DNA of 24,495 nt from Acidobacteriota bacterium (GTDB lineage: Bacteria > Acidobacteriota > Terriglobia > Terriglobales > Acidobacteriaceae). The notes under the pieces were generated by a model. The model was not told where the DNA came from, made no database searches, and worked only from the letters and a program-made list of their open reading frames with translations. Each line of letters starts with the position of its first letter. Within the stretch, counting starts at the first letter, position 1. Positions 1 to 7,618 of this stretch are shown here, piece after piece. The stretch spans positions 1 through 24,495 of the forward strand of contig JAJZAL010000056.1 in NCBI GenBank assembly GCA_021799405.1, written 5' to 3'. A program made the position numbers and the translations under genes.

Positions 1-748
1 AGGGAAACTTCACCACCACACCGGGGCCTGTGGGAGCGCCATCGAGCACAAAGAAGTCGTGATCGTAGACCTCTGTGTCGATGGTCTTGCTGCCGGTGTT
101 TTTCAACTCATGCTGGAGGATGAGCACGGGCGCGTGCTTGTCGAGCTTCAACACTTTCGTGTAGACGTAACCAACTCCCAGTGTGGATTTGAGGTTCTGC
201 CGGAAGGTGACACTGCTTCGCCGGGCTTGAACAGTCCAATGACCTCCGTCAACCAGCGGATAGTGTGTGGAAAACTTGAAGGGCGTATCGTCGATGCGAC
301 GCAGGACACCGATGCCGGGCTTGACAAACAGGCCGCCCGGCTTGGCTTCGTCATAGAACGGGGCGCTTTCACCGTTGCTTGACCGGAACTCCTCCACGGG
401 GCCGGTGATCGAGTCGTGCAGCAGGGGATCGTAGCGCGGGAACCAGACGCCGAAGTACGTGTGGCCCTTATAAGCGAGGCAGCCGACCATGCCCGACCAG
501 TCGAAACGCGAGCCGCGATTGTAGCCTTTCTCCGCATCGGGCAGGTACACCACGGCGTCGACGAGGCCATTCGAGATAAGAGCCTTCGGGTAGGGCTCCT
601 GCTCCGCCGAAGCGCAATTGCGCGGCGCCGCATCGTCCGAGCCGCGACTCTGCGCTGCGCGTGCCGTATGCGCAGGAGGAATGAAAAGCGCCAGCGCCAC
701 AAAGACCAGGATAGATCCACGTATAGGGATTGCTTTGAATTCACTCAT
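1..748 (-). CDS. Secreted protein of unknown function, possibly mutarotase-like fold (3' end outside window)
   Basis: An open frame starts with ATG at 748 and runs off the left edge after 249 codons. The first ~33 residues look like a Sec signal peptide: a short charged start, a hydrophobic stretch ILVFVALALFIP, and an Ala-rich ARAAQ cleavage region. The mature part has beta-sandwich-like alternation, a motif MVGCLAYKGHTYFGVWF, and near the edge YDHDFFVLDG. This general style resembles secreted galactose-mutarotase-like proteins, but I do not recognise a named family, so the fold is an inference. A GTG-started frame at 744 covers the same stretch but gives an Arg/Ser-rich nonsense protein. 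No strong ribosome binding site precedes 748; a GGAGGG lies about 17 bases upstream, which is far. The gene is divergent from the nupC-like gene. Confidence 0.75.
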   Translation of the reverse strand, partial: MSEFKAIPIRGSILVFVALALFIPPAHTARAAQSRGSDDAAPRNCASAEQEPYPKALISNGLVDAVVYLPDAEKGYNRGSRFDWSGMVGCLAYKGHTYFGVWFPRYDPLLHDSITGPVEEFRSSNGESAPFYDEAKPGGLFVKPGIGVLRRIDDTPFKFSTHYPLVDGGHWTVQARRSSVTFRQNLKSTLGVGYVYTKVLKLDKHAPVLILQHELKNTGSKTIDTEVYDHDFFVLDGAPTGPGVVVKFP

Positions 749-1104
749 TTCCGACTGGCCTGGCTCCCTCCATTGGATATCGATTCGCGAGGATGCGCAA
801 TGTATTTCAGCGCCGGCTGCATGGTCGATGTGCCGCGGCTTCGGATTCTTCCACAAAGAACTGCCGCGGTCAATTCAGTTGGATCGTCCCATTGGCTGCG
901 TCATTCCCCGTCGAGCCTTCCCACGCAAAAATGCGAAGAAGTTACCACGCGATGCGGTAAGGTAGAAAAACAGCGGTCAGTGGTCTGATTTTTCAGCGAT
1001 CTGTCGCCGTTCATCGGAGCTGGGGCAAGCGGGTTTGCGGCGGGAGGCATGTCTGGTCGCTGTTCGCGGCTGGCTGACCGCCATCTTGCGAAGGAGGGAG
1101 ATCA
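749..1104. other. Divergent intergenic region, no gene
   Basis: About 356 bases separate two divergently transcribed genes and must hold both promoters. Plus-strand frames here are only extensions of antisense shadows of the minus gene. I see a short CTGA-TTTT-TCAG hairpin near 983-994 and the strong AAGGAGGGA ribosome binding site at 1091-1099. I could not identify a convincing -35/-10 pair. Confidence 0.5.
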
Positions 1105-2337
1105 TTGGGGCGTTTCACCGGAGTGTTGGGAATTCTGGCCGTCCTTGTGGCCGCATGGCTCTTTTCCACCGACCGCAGACGCATCCGCTGGCGGACTGTC
1201 GCCTGGGGACTGAGCCTGCAATTTGTCTTCGCCTTTCTGGTGCTGCGCGTCACCTACGGAGAGCGCGCCATGGCGTGGGCCGGCGATGTGGTGAGAAATG
1301 TGCTGGCTTCGACCTACGCCGGCACACAGATCGTCTTTGGCTCTCTCGGACTCCCCAACGGCTCGCTTGGCTCCATCTTTGCCTTCCAGGTTCTTCCCGT
1401 CATCATCTTTGTCTCAGCCTTCTTTGCGGTGCTCTACCACGCCGGGGTGATGCAGGTCGTGGTGCGCGGCATGGCCTGGGTGATGCAGAAGACGATGCGC
1501 ATTTCGGGCGCGGAGAGCATCAACGTGGCCGCCAGCATCTTTGTTGGGCAGACGGAAGCTCCGCTGACGATCCGGCCGTTTCTCGCCAAGGCCACCAATA
1601 GCGAGCTGATGACGATCATGACCAGCGGCATGGCGCATGTTTCAGGCGGCATTATGGCGATGTACATTGCGCAGGGCGTCGAACCGCGGCATCTGCTGGC
1701 GGCCGTCATCATGACCGCGCCGGGAACGATCCTGGTGGCCAAGATGCTGGTGCCTGAAACGGAGATGCCCGCCACCGAGGGCCGTGTAGTGATCCCGATC
1801 GACGAAATGCACAAGGAGGAAAATCTTGTCGGGGCCATCACACGTGGCACCATCGACGGCGGCAAGCTGGCGCTGAATGTGGCCATCATGCTGATCAGCT
1901 TCCTGGCCCTGGTGGCGCTGCTCGACGGCGTGCTGGGCTGGGCTCACGGGCTGCCTCACTTGCATTGGTTCCCGAGCACGCTGAGCCAGATTCTAGGGTT
2001 TGTCGGCGCGCCGGTGGCGTGGCTCATCGGCGTCCCCTGGCGCGACTGCGCGGCCATCGGCAACCTGCTGGGCACGCGCATGGCGCTGAATGAGGTGATT
2101 GCCTATATAGGGCTGGGCGCGCAAAAGGCCATGCTGGAGCCGCGCTCATTCACCATCGCCACCTTTGCGCTGTGCGGCTTTGCCAATCTTGGATCGATTG
2201 GCGTGCAGATCGGCGGCATCGGCGCATTGGTTCCCGAGCGGCGCAACGATCTGGCGCGGCTGGGCGTGCGCGCCATGCTGGCTGGCACCATGGCAAATCT
2301 GATCTCCGCGGCAATTGCCGGAATGTTTTTGGGTTAG
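1105..2337 (+). CDS. nupC: Concentrative nucleoside transporter, NupC/CNT family
   Basis: This 410-residue inner-membrane protein should import nucleosides with a co-transported cation. It has the multiple hydrophobic segments of the CNT family and its signatures: GQTEAPLTIRPFL at about 151-163, the following SGMAHVSGGIMAMYI, and the C-terminal GTRMALNEVIAYIGL and GFANLGSIGVQIGGIGALVPERR. Length matches bacterial NupC (about 400). The start is TTG at 1105, chosen because a near-perfect AGGAGG (1092-1097) sits 7 bases upstream; no in-frame ATG fits better. It leads a same-strand run with a secreted glycoside hydrolase-like gene, purine nucleoside phosphorylase and uridine kinase, which supports nucleoside scavenging. 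Substrate preference cannot be read from the sequence. Confidence 0.93.
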   Translation: MGRFTGVLGILAVLVAAWLFSTDRRRIRWRTVAWGLSLQFVFAFLVLRVTYGERAMAWAGDVVRNVLASTYAGTQIVFGSLGLPNGSLGSIFAFQVLPVIIFVSAFFAVLYHAGVMQVVVRGMAWVMQKTMRISGAESINVAASIFVGQTEAPLTIRPFLAKATNSELMTIMTSGMAHVSGGIMAMYIAQGVEPRHLLAAVIMTAPGTILVAKMLVPETEMPATEGRVVIPIDEMHKEENLVGAITRGTIDGGKLALNVAIMLISFLALVALLDGVLGWAHGLPHLHWFPSTLSQILGFVGAPVAWLIGVPWRDCAAIGNLLGTRMALNEVIAYIGLGAQKAMLEPRSFTIATFALCGFANLGSIGVQIGGIGALVPERRNDLARLGVRAMLAGTMANLISAAIAGMFLG

Positions 2338-2527
2338 AAGAGGATACAGAAGATCGGACGCATGGAAACGCATTGAGAGGTCGTTGAATATTTTTAAAAT
2401 CCGGGCGCCCCACCTCATCGCAGAAGAATGGAATGGGACCATACCCGGCATAGATGATGATCCAAACGCAATCAACGAACATCTAAGCGAAGAGCAAGTA
2501 TTTCGTTCCGGCGGAGGAATGCGCCAT

Positions 2528-3406
2528 ATGATGCAAAAGTGGACAACCCATTTCGCGGCCGTCCTGCTGCTGACATTCGCATGCTCCGCGGGAGCACAGC
2601 ACGCTTACCGCGGCTTTGACCGCAACATCTATCCCGGCGACGCGGCTCTGCCTGCGCTGCGCAAGAGCTTCAGCTATACCGGCTACTGGCTCAATACTCC
2701 GCCCGGGGCGCAGAGCAACACCTGGATGGGTAAGCGAGCCCTGCTCAAGCACGATGGCTTCGGCTTTCTGGTTCTTTTCAATGGCCGTACAGATGCCGAG
2801 CTGAAAGCCGCGCAAGCGAAGGGCACAAGCGCAACGGCGCTTGGCACGCAGGATGGAAAGGCCGCCGTGGCTGCTGCGGCGCGTGAGGGCTTTGCTCGCA
2901 ATGTGCTCATCTTTCTGGACCAGGAAGAAGGCGGAAGGCTGCTCCAGGAACAGGCTGATTACGTGTTTGCCTGGGCAGACGCGGCACGCAAGGGCGGCGC
3001 GCGGGCCGGCGTCTATTGTTCCGGTATCGAGGTTCCCGATAGCGGCAGCACAATCAGCACGGCCAGGGACATCGTAGAGCGCGAGAACGCGCAAGCACGC
3101 CGCCTGCCCAAAGATAAGAGGGCAGCGCCCCCGATCGTGCTCTGGATCGTCAACGACCAATGCCCGCCTTCTCCGGGTTGCACGCTGGCCACTCCGTCGA
3201 TGGCGGCGGCGTTTCCTCCGGCGCTGCGCTCCCATACAGAGGTGTGGCAATATGCGGTCTCGCCACGGCGGCCACAGTTCAGCGCGGGCTGCCCACGTAA
3301 CCATGCCCCGGACGGCAACTGCTACGCTCCGGGGCTGGCGCACGGCGACAACTCCTTTGTGGATCTGAATACGGCGAATTCCCCGGATCCCTCCGAGCTT
3401 CAGTAA
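2528..3406 (+). CDS. Secreted glycoside hydrolase-like protein (DUF1906 / Rv2525c-like)
   Basis: A 292-residue exported protein. Residues 1-24 form a Sec signal peptide (MMQKW, then AAVLLLTFACSAGAQ). The mature part begins HAYRGFDRNIYPG and contains LIFLDQEEGG, RAGVYCSG and a terminal FVDLNTA, the pattern of the DUF1906/Rv2525c-like TIM-barrel superfamily related to GH25-type lysozymes. Family members are thought to act on cell-wall or other glycans; the substrate is unknown. The frame is open further upstream, but the signal peptide and a GGAGG at 2513-2517 favour ATG 2528 (2519 and 2531 are alternatives). It lies between nupC (190 bp upstream) and the phosphorylase gene (59 bp downstream), an odd position for a wall-directed enzyme. 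Several Cys late in the protein (QCPPSPGC, SAGCPRNHAPDGNC) may form disulfides. Confidence 0.8.
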   Translation: MMQKWTTHFAAVLLLTFACSAGAQHAYRGFDRNIYPGDAALPALRKSFSYTGYWLNTPPGAQSNTWMGKRALLKHDGFGFLVLFNGRTDAELKAAQAKGTSATALGTQDGKAAVAAAAREGFARNVLIFLDQEEGGRLLQEQADYVFAWADAARKGGARAGVYCSGIEVPDSGSTISTARDIVERENAQARRLPKDKRAAPPIVLWIVNDQCPPSPGCTLATPSMAAAFPPALRSHTEVWQYAVSPRRPQFSAGCPRNHAPDGNCYAPGLAHGDNSFVDLNTANSPDPSELQ

Positions 3407-3465
3407 CCTCCGCCAAAAACTTTTTTTGCCTGTAGAATGTGCTGAGTACATCGCAGGAACTTGCA

Positions 3466-4329
3466 ATGACCTACTACGAGCAAGTGGTTGAAGCCGCCGC
3501 CTTCCTGAAGGCGATCTCGAGTTCTTTCCACGCCCGCATCGGCATCGTTCTCGGTTCCGGGCTGGGCGCGACGGTCGATGCTGTGACCGATCAGGTCATG
3601 GTGCCGTATACTGAGACGCCCTACTTTCCACGATCCACCGTCGCGGGCCACAAGGGCCGTATCATCGCGGGACGGCTCAACGGCGTGCCGGTGGTCATGA
3701 TGCAGGGGCGCGTGCACTTCTATGAAGGCTACACGCCGCAGCAGGTTACCTTTCCGATGCGCGTGCTGGGCGCGCTCGGCCTTCGCGCCGTTGTGCTGAC
3801 CAACGCGGCGGGAGCAATCACGGAAGATTGCCGTGTGGGCCAGCTCGTGGCTCTGGCAGACCACATCAACCAGATGGGCTGGAATCCGCTGACCGGTGCA
3901 AACGAGCCTCGTTTCGGCTTCCGGCCCGGCGGTGGACGGCGCTTCTTCGACATGACTGAAGCGTACTCGAAGGATCTGCGCGCATTGGCGAAGGAAGCCG
4001 CGGTCGAGGAAGGCTTCCCGCTGGAAGAGGGCGTGTATGTGGCCACAACGGGACCCAACTTCGAGACGCCCGCCGAGATTCGCGCCTTCCGCGCGCTGGG
4101 CGCCACGCTGGTGGGCATGTCTACGGTGCCCGAAACGATTGTGGCGCGGCATATGGGGCTGGAGGTGCTGGGCATCTCCTGCGTCACCAACATGGCCGCC
4201 GGCCTGAACCCAACGCCGCTGAGCCATGAGGACGTCGATGCGGTCGGGCAGGTCGTGGAAGTGCGCCTGGCCGCACTGCTCAAGCGCCTGGCGCCCAAGC
4301 TGGCTGCGCGCACGGACGCGCAGCCATGA
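3466..4329 (+). CDS. Purine nucleoside phosphorylase (PNP, trimeric class)
   Basis: The 287-residue cytoplasmic enzyme should phosphorolyse inosine and guanosine (and deoxy forms) to base plus ribose-1-phosphate. Motifs of the trimeric PNP/MTAP family are clear: GIVLGSGLG (phosphate-binding loop), AGHKGRI, VVMMQGRVHFYEGY, LTNAAGAI, GPNFETPAEIR (base-site Glu) and VGMSTVPETIVARHMGLEVLGISCVTNMAAG-type ending with the base-site Asn. The ATG at 3466 has AGGAA at 3454-3458; a GTG at 3439 would add nine residues without family support. The stop overlaps the uridine kinase start by 4 bp (ATGA), so the two are translationally coupled. Together with the upstream NupC-like transporter this is a salvage operon. 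Symbols deoD, punA and pnp are all used for such genes, so none is assigned. Confidence 0.93.
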   Translation: MTYYEQVVEAAAFLKAISSSFHARIGIVLGSGLGATVDAVTDQVMVPYTETPYFPRSTVAGHKGRIIAGRLNGVPVVMMQGRVHFYEGYTPQQVTFPMRVLGALGLRAVVLTNAAGAITEDCRVGQLVALADHINQMGWNPLTGANEPRFGFRPGGGRRFFDMTEAYSKDLRALAKEAAVEEGFPLEEGVYVATTGPNFETPAEIRAFRALGATLVGMSTVPETIVARHMGLEVLGISCVTNMAAGLNPTPLSHEDVDAVGQVVEVRLAALLKRLAPKLAARTDAQP

Positions 4330-4988
4330 GTAAAGCCGTCAGCGGCAGGGTGCGGGATTCGCATGGCCGGCCCGTGGTTGTGGGGATTTCCGGCTGTTCC
4401 GGCTCAGGCAAGACAACTCTGGCGATCGAGTTGGCGCGTGAGCTTGGCGGCACGCATTTCCCGCTGGACCACTACTATCGCGACCTCGCGCACCTGCCTC
4501 CGGGCGAGCGCATGCAGCAGAACTTCGACGATCCGGAGATGATCGAGGTCCCGCTGCTGGCGGCGCAGGTCGCGGCGCTTGCCCGCGGTGAAGCCATCGA
4601 GCGGCCGCTCTACGATTTTTCGACGCACACGCGCGTGCCGGGCCGCACGGAAACGATGTGTGCCGGCGCCTTCCTGCTTGTGGAGGGGCTCTTTGCTCTC
4701 TACTACCCGGCGCTGCTGCCGCTCTATCACCTGCGTATCTACATTGACGCGCCAGATGAAGTCTGCTTCGAGCGCCGCCTCAAGCGCGACATCGAGCAGC
4801 GCGGACGCACACCGGAGTCGGTGCGGAGACAGTATGAGGCCACGGTGAGGCCCGCGAGCGAGGCCTACGTGCGGCCCTCGGCCACTCACGCCGATCTGGT
4901 TGTGGATGGAACGCGCGCGCTGGACTGGAAGGTGGAGCGGGTGCTCGCGGAGTTGCGGGGGCGGGGATTGCTGGCGGGGGCGAGGTAG
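4326..4988 (+). CDS. udk: Uridine kinase
   Basis: A 220-residue kinase that should phosphorylate uridine and cytidine to UMP and CMP. It has a Walker A loop GCSGSGKT at residues 23-30, the nucleoside-side motif DHYYRDL at about 48-54, NFDDPEMIE, PLYDFSTHTR, the EGLFALYYPALLPLYHLRI strand and a lid region RRLKRDIEQRGRTPESV. Size matches bacterial uridine kinases (about 210). ATG 4326 overlaps the upstream phosphorylase stop by 4 bp. It ends the nucleoside run; the next gene (BrnT-like) begins 59 bp later behind its own inverted repeat. A general phosphoribulokinase/uridine kinase-family P-loop kinase with a different substrate is possible, but the PNP and NupC neighbours favour nucleosides. 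Confidence 0.9.
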   Translation: MSKAVSGRVRDSHGRPVVVGISGCSGSGKTTLAIELARELGGTHFPLDHYYRDLAHLPPGERMQQNFDDPEMIEVPLLAAQVAALARGEAIERPLYDFSTHTRVPGRTETMCAGAFLLVEGLFALYYPALLPLYHLRIYIDAPDEVCFERRLKRDIEQRGRTPESVRRQYEATVRPASEAYVRPSATHADLVVDGTRALDWKVERVLAELRGRGLLAGAR

Positions 4989-5029
4989 AGCGGCGGCCGG
5001 GTTCGGCGAGGAAGGCTCCTGCAGAATAT

Positions 5030-5046
5030 GGTATAACTGTTATACC
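5030..5046. promoter_or_regulatory. Perfect inverted repeat, probable toxin-antitoxin operator
   Basis: GGTATAA (5030-5036), CTG spacer, TTATACC (5040-5046): perfect 7-bp arms ending one base before the toxin ATG at 5048. It contains a -10-like TATAAC (5032-5037). BrnA-type RHH antitoxins repress their own operons by binding short inverted repeats, so this is the natural operator candidate. Its position would block both transcription start and ribosome access. Seen directly; function inferred. Confidence 0.65.
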
Positions 5047-5047
5047 G

Positions 5048-5326
5048 ATGCGCTTTCATTTCGATCCACGCAAAAGCCAGCGGTTGAGGGAGAATCCGCT
5101 GCGGGGCATCGGCTTCGAGGAAGCGCAGGAAATTTTCGCGCGGCCTTATTACCAGGACCGGCGATCCGATCTGCCCGAGCAGTACCGCGCCATCGGCTGG
5201 GTTGGCCATCGCCTTTACTCACTCATCTTTGAGGTTCGCGAGGACAAAGAGGGTGAATACTACCACCTCGTCACGCTTTGGAAGTCAACGCGGGAGGAGG
5301 AGAAACTTTATGCCGAAAACAGTTAG
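5048..5326 (+). CDS. brnT: BrnT-family ribonuclease toxin
   Basis: A 92-residue protein of BrnT size. It opens with the BrnT-like MRFHFDPRKSQRLRENPLRGI, followed by GFEEAQEIFARP, a central beta region around RAIGWVGHRLYSLIFEV, and the closing STREEEKLYAEN that matches the family's RKATRRERRIYEE-type C-terminal helix. BrnT proteins are RelE-fold RNases that inhibit translation until neutralised by BrnA. The start is immediately after the inverted repeat, leaving no room for a normal ribosome binding site, which suggests a leaderless or very short-leader transcript. The gene overlaps the antitoxin by 17 bp. It is a diverged member: the usual Lys/His pair before the GxxFEEA motif reads Arg/Asn here with an insertion, so activity is not certain. 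Confidence 0.8.
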   Translation: MRFHFDPRKSQRLRENPLRGIGFEEAQEIFARPYYQDRRSDLPEQYRAIGWVGHRLYSLIFEVREDKEGEYYHLVTLWKSTREEEKLYAENS

Positions 5327-5576
5327 AGCACGGAAGCCGATTTCTGCTGATGCGATAGCGAAGCTGGCTGAGCGAGGCAAGGATATCTCGCGCTTTTTCA
5401 CTAATCAGGGCAGGATGATGCCGCCAATTCAGCGCGTGAACGTGGACTTCACCGCTGGGATGTTGAAAGAGTTGGATGATGAGGCGCGGGCGCTGAATAT
5501 CAGCCGCCAGGCGGTGATCAAATCGCTGCTGCGGCAGGCGCTCGATCGGCAACGGCTGGCGCGAAGGGCGCAATAA
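5310..5576 (+). CDS. brnA: BrnA-like ribbon-helix-helix antitoxin
   Basis: An 88-residue basic protein whose C-terminal half is a CopG/RHH module: strand QRVNVDFTAGML, helix KELDDEARALN, then ISRQAVIKSLLRQALDRQ. The N-terminal 40 residues (MPKTVRARKPISADAIAKL) fit the flexible toxin-binding part of BrnA-type antitoxins, including an RFFTNQGRM segment. ATG 5310 follows a strong GGGAGGAGGAG (5292-5302) and lies inside the 3' end of the toxin gene, a 17-bp overlap typical of coupled toxin-antitoxin pairs. The frame is open further upstream, but that part is a shadow of the toxin. It should bind the toxin and, as a complex, the inverted repeat at 5030-5046. Confidence 0.82.
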   Translation: MPKTVRARKPISADAIAKLAERGKDISRFFTNQGRMMPPIQRVNVDFTAGMLKELDDEARALNISRQAVIKSLLRQALDRQRLARRAQ

Positions 5577-5614
5577 CGCCCCATCGTCTCAGTCATCGGA
5601 AGGGAGCGTCTGTG

Positions 5615-6091
5615 ATGAATGGATCTAATCCTGCAGATGACCGTCGATTTGCTCTTTACGCTGTGCGGAAGAACAGTCCGACCGCACTGATTCAAATCAA
5701 TCTTCCCTGGGAGAGATTGATGGAAGATGTTGTTCTTCCATATGACGGCTGCGAGATGTTTTTCATCGATGGTGCGGCGGTAAAGGCCACCGACCTCGAT
5801 CGGCTAAAAATTCTCTTGCAGGGCGAGGGCTTCCAGACCGAATTTGCACAACTCAACTGGCATTTACGGGTTGGTGATACCAAGAGAAAAGAGCTTTATG
5901 CGAAAGAGTATTATGCGTTTTTTGAAGCGATCCTGAGAGATCGTTGCGAAGATGTCACGTCTCAGGTAATTAAAGCCTATAAGACAGCGATCAAACCGAG
6001 CATCAAGGACTTCCTACCGAGGAAAGACGATCTCCTCCAGGCAGCAGTTCAAATCTTTATCGAGGGCATGAAACTGCTACCGCGCCAATGA
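5615..6091 (+). CDS. Hypothetical protein, unrecognised family, AT-rich accessory gene
   Basis: A 158-residue protein without signal peptide or membrane segment. I do not recognise its family. Visible features: a compact N-terminal part with LIQINLPWERLMEDVVLPYDGCEMFFIDGAAV then TDLDRLKILL, and a mostly helical C-terminal half rich in Lys/Glu and aromatic residues. ATG 5615 is chosen; GTG 5612 directly before it is also in frame, and an AGGGAG at 5601-5606 suits either. It starts 38 bp after the antitoxin, same strand, and ends 13 bp from the convergent nuoI stop. Base composition differs from its neighbours: the line 5881-5940 has 23 G+C of 60 by hand count, against 37 of 60 at 3841-3900 in the PNP gene. 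Horizontal acquisition with the brn pair is likely. Confidence 0.7.
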   Translation: MNGSNPADDRRFALYAVRKNSPTALIQINLPWERLMEDVVLPYDGCEMFFIDGAAVKATDLDRLKILLQGEGFQTEFAQLNWHLRVGDTKRKELYAKEYYAFFEAILRDRCEDVTSQVIKAYKTAIKPSIKDFLPRKDDLLQAAVQIFIEGMKLLPRQ

Positions 6092-6104
6092 TCTGTGCCG
6101 GTAA

Positions 6105-6572
6105 CTACTTAGCCGTCAGTGAGGCGACCGGCACCAGCATATCTTCCTTGCGCATCACCAGGTTGGTGGCGTTCAGCGTGGCCAACTCAAAACCGTGGCC
6201 GTGGGTGATGGCGTCGGTGGGGCAGGCCTCTACGCAGTAGCCGCAGAAGATGCAGCGGTTGTAGTCGATGTTGTAGACCTTGGCGTAGCGCTCGGATGAG
6301 GAGATGCGGTTCTCCGCCGTGTTTTCGGCCGCCTCAATGTAAATGCAGTTGGAGGGGCAGGCCGCTGCGCACAGAAAGCACGCGACGCATTTTTCCAGGC
6401 CATTCTCGTCGCGCTGCAACACGTGCGCACCGCGAAAGCGTGGCTGAAAGACAGCGCCGCGCAGGGGGCCCGGTCCGTCAGGGTAATTCTCCACAATCGT
6501 GGGCTGCAGCATCTCCCGGAAGGTGATGCTCATGCCTTTGGCAATGCCGGCAACGTTACGAACGATCGACAT
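6105..6572 (-). CDS. nuoI: NADH-quinone oxidoreductase subunit I (orphan)
   Basis: The 155-residue ferredoxin-like subunit carries clusters N6a/N6b between the NADH arm and the quinone site of complex I. Two complete 4Fe-4S motifs are present: CVACFLCAAACP (Cys 62, 65, 68, 72) and CIFCGYCVEACP (Cys 107, 110, 113, 117), with family hallmarks ENYPDGPGPLRGA, RFRGAHVLQRDENGLEKC and YAKVYNIDYNRCIFCG. Start chosen at ATG 6572 (MSIVRNVAGIAKG) from family resemblance; ATG 6608 would add twelve residues. A -10-like TATACT (minus strand, 6584-6579) lies six bases before 6572, suggesting a leaderless message. No other nuo gene is in the window, so complex I assembly must use subunits encoded elsewhere. 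Confidence 0.92.
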   Translation of the reverse strand: MSIVRNVAGIAKGMSITFREMLQPTIVENYPDGPGPLRGAVFQPRFRGAHVLQRDENGLEKCVACFLCAAACPSNCIYIEAAENTAENRISSSERYAKVYNIDYNRCIFCGYCVEACPTDAITHGHGFELATLNATNLVMRKEDMLVPVASLTAK

Positions 6573-6739
6573 ACGGCCAGTATACGACGATCGACGGCCC
6601 CAGTTCATGTTGAGCCCGGCCGTTGCGGGCTAACTCCAAGGAATCGAAGGGATTGATTACACCTGCCGGGCTGGCGCGACGAAAATCGGATTTCGCGGGT
6701 GAAGAGCGCATGCACGGGCCTTGCCACCGGAGCGAGTTT

Positions 6740-7618
6740 TCAACGGCGGCTGCCCGGCGGCAAGGATTGGCCGCGGTTGTTGGCCGGCGGCGTGGTCACC
6801 GGCCGGCGCAGGTTCTGCGGCCCGGCCATCATCCGGCAGAGCGGCGAATCCTGTCCACGAGCAAGTCCAGCAACGGCATTTTCCCCGAGGCAGAGCCGCA
6901 TTTCCATGGCGGTCGCGTCCTTATCGGTCAGCTGCATGGCGCGTTCCAGGCCGCTGTAGGAGTCCACGTCGTAGCGGTAGACAACGTCCTCAGGCGGTCT
7001 CTGCTTGCCGTGGTCGAAGCGGTTCCAGGTGCCCAGGACAACGCGGCCGTCGTCCTCTGACATCACAGCGTAGACCTGCGTCCATGCCACTCCCGGCGGC
7101 GGATTGGCGCTCCATACGTGCGCGCCCTCGCCTCCGTGTATCCACCGGGCCGTCCAAGCATGGCGCGGCTGATCATAGTAGAACGCCGTGAAATAGGTAT
7201 CAGCAGCGCAGTTGCGGCAGTTGTCATAGAGGATGACGGGCTCCGGCGGCTTGCCGAGAGCGAAGCGCATCGGATCGAACCAGCGCAAATTCACGCCCTT
7301 GAGCAGCGGCGTGACCAAGTGGTTGGTTAGCGAGACGCTCCATATATTGAAAGTGTCGGCACCGGGCGATGATTCCGGCGTAGCGCGCAGCGAGGTGACC
7401 ACCAGCGCGGCGTCGTAGGTCACACCGATCTCGCGGATCGCCGTCCACTTCTCGGCTTCGAGCGAACGCGTCACCCAGACGACAATGCTCTGATCTTTCG
7501 GCGAGTGAAAATCGATCCAGTGGAACGAACTCGCCTGGTCCTGGGCAGAAAGCGAAACCGCGGCGGCCAGTAGAAGTGCAGCCAAACCTATCAGGCGCCC
7601 GGGGATGAAGCCACGCAT
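6740..7618 (-). CDS. Secreted hypothetical protein
   Basis: A 292-residue protein with a clear Sec signal peptide (RGFIPGRLIGLAALLLAAAVSLSAQ, about 1-26). The mature part has alternating beta-type segments, a CRNC pair inside NCRNCAADTYFTAFYYD, two further Cys near the end, and a basic, Pro-rich tail (RRPVTTPPANNRGQSLPPGSRR) that looks disordered. I do not recognise a family and no catalytic motif is evident. ATG 7618 directly precedes the signal peptide, though no strong ribosome binding site is visible. It is upstream of nuoI on the same strand (168 bp to the chosen nuoI start) and divergent from the large glycoside hydrolase, so it may share that gene's promoter region. Confidence 0.8.
   Translation of the reverse strand: MRGFIPGRLIGLAALLLAAAVSLSAQDQASSFHWIDFHSPKDQSIVVWVTRSLEAEKWTAIREIGVTYDAALVVTSLRATPESSPGADTFNIWSVSLTNHLVTPLLKGVNLRWFDPMRFALGKPPEPVILYDNCRNCAADTYFTAFYYDQPRHAWTARWIHGGEGAHVWSANPPPGVAWTQVYAVMSEDDGRVVLGTWNRFDHGKQRPPEDVVYRYDVDSYSGLERAMQLTDKDATAMEMRLCLGENAVAGLARGQDSPLCRMMAGPQNLRRPVTTPPANNRGQSLPPGSRR

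Noticed and set aside
148..744. GTG-started minus-strand frame of 198 codons
   Set aside because: Its product is Arg/Ser-rich and unlike a protein; the adjacent frame from ATG 748 has a signal peptide and runs through the window edge.
2483..3466. 327-codon minus-strand frame opposite the DUF1906-like gene
   Set aside because: Antisense shadow; the plus strand has a signal peptide and family motifs.
3400..4227. 275-codon minus-strand frame opposite the purine nucleoside phosphorylase
   Set aside because: His/Gln/Arg-rich antisense shadow of a clearly conserved gene.
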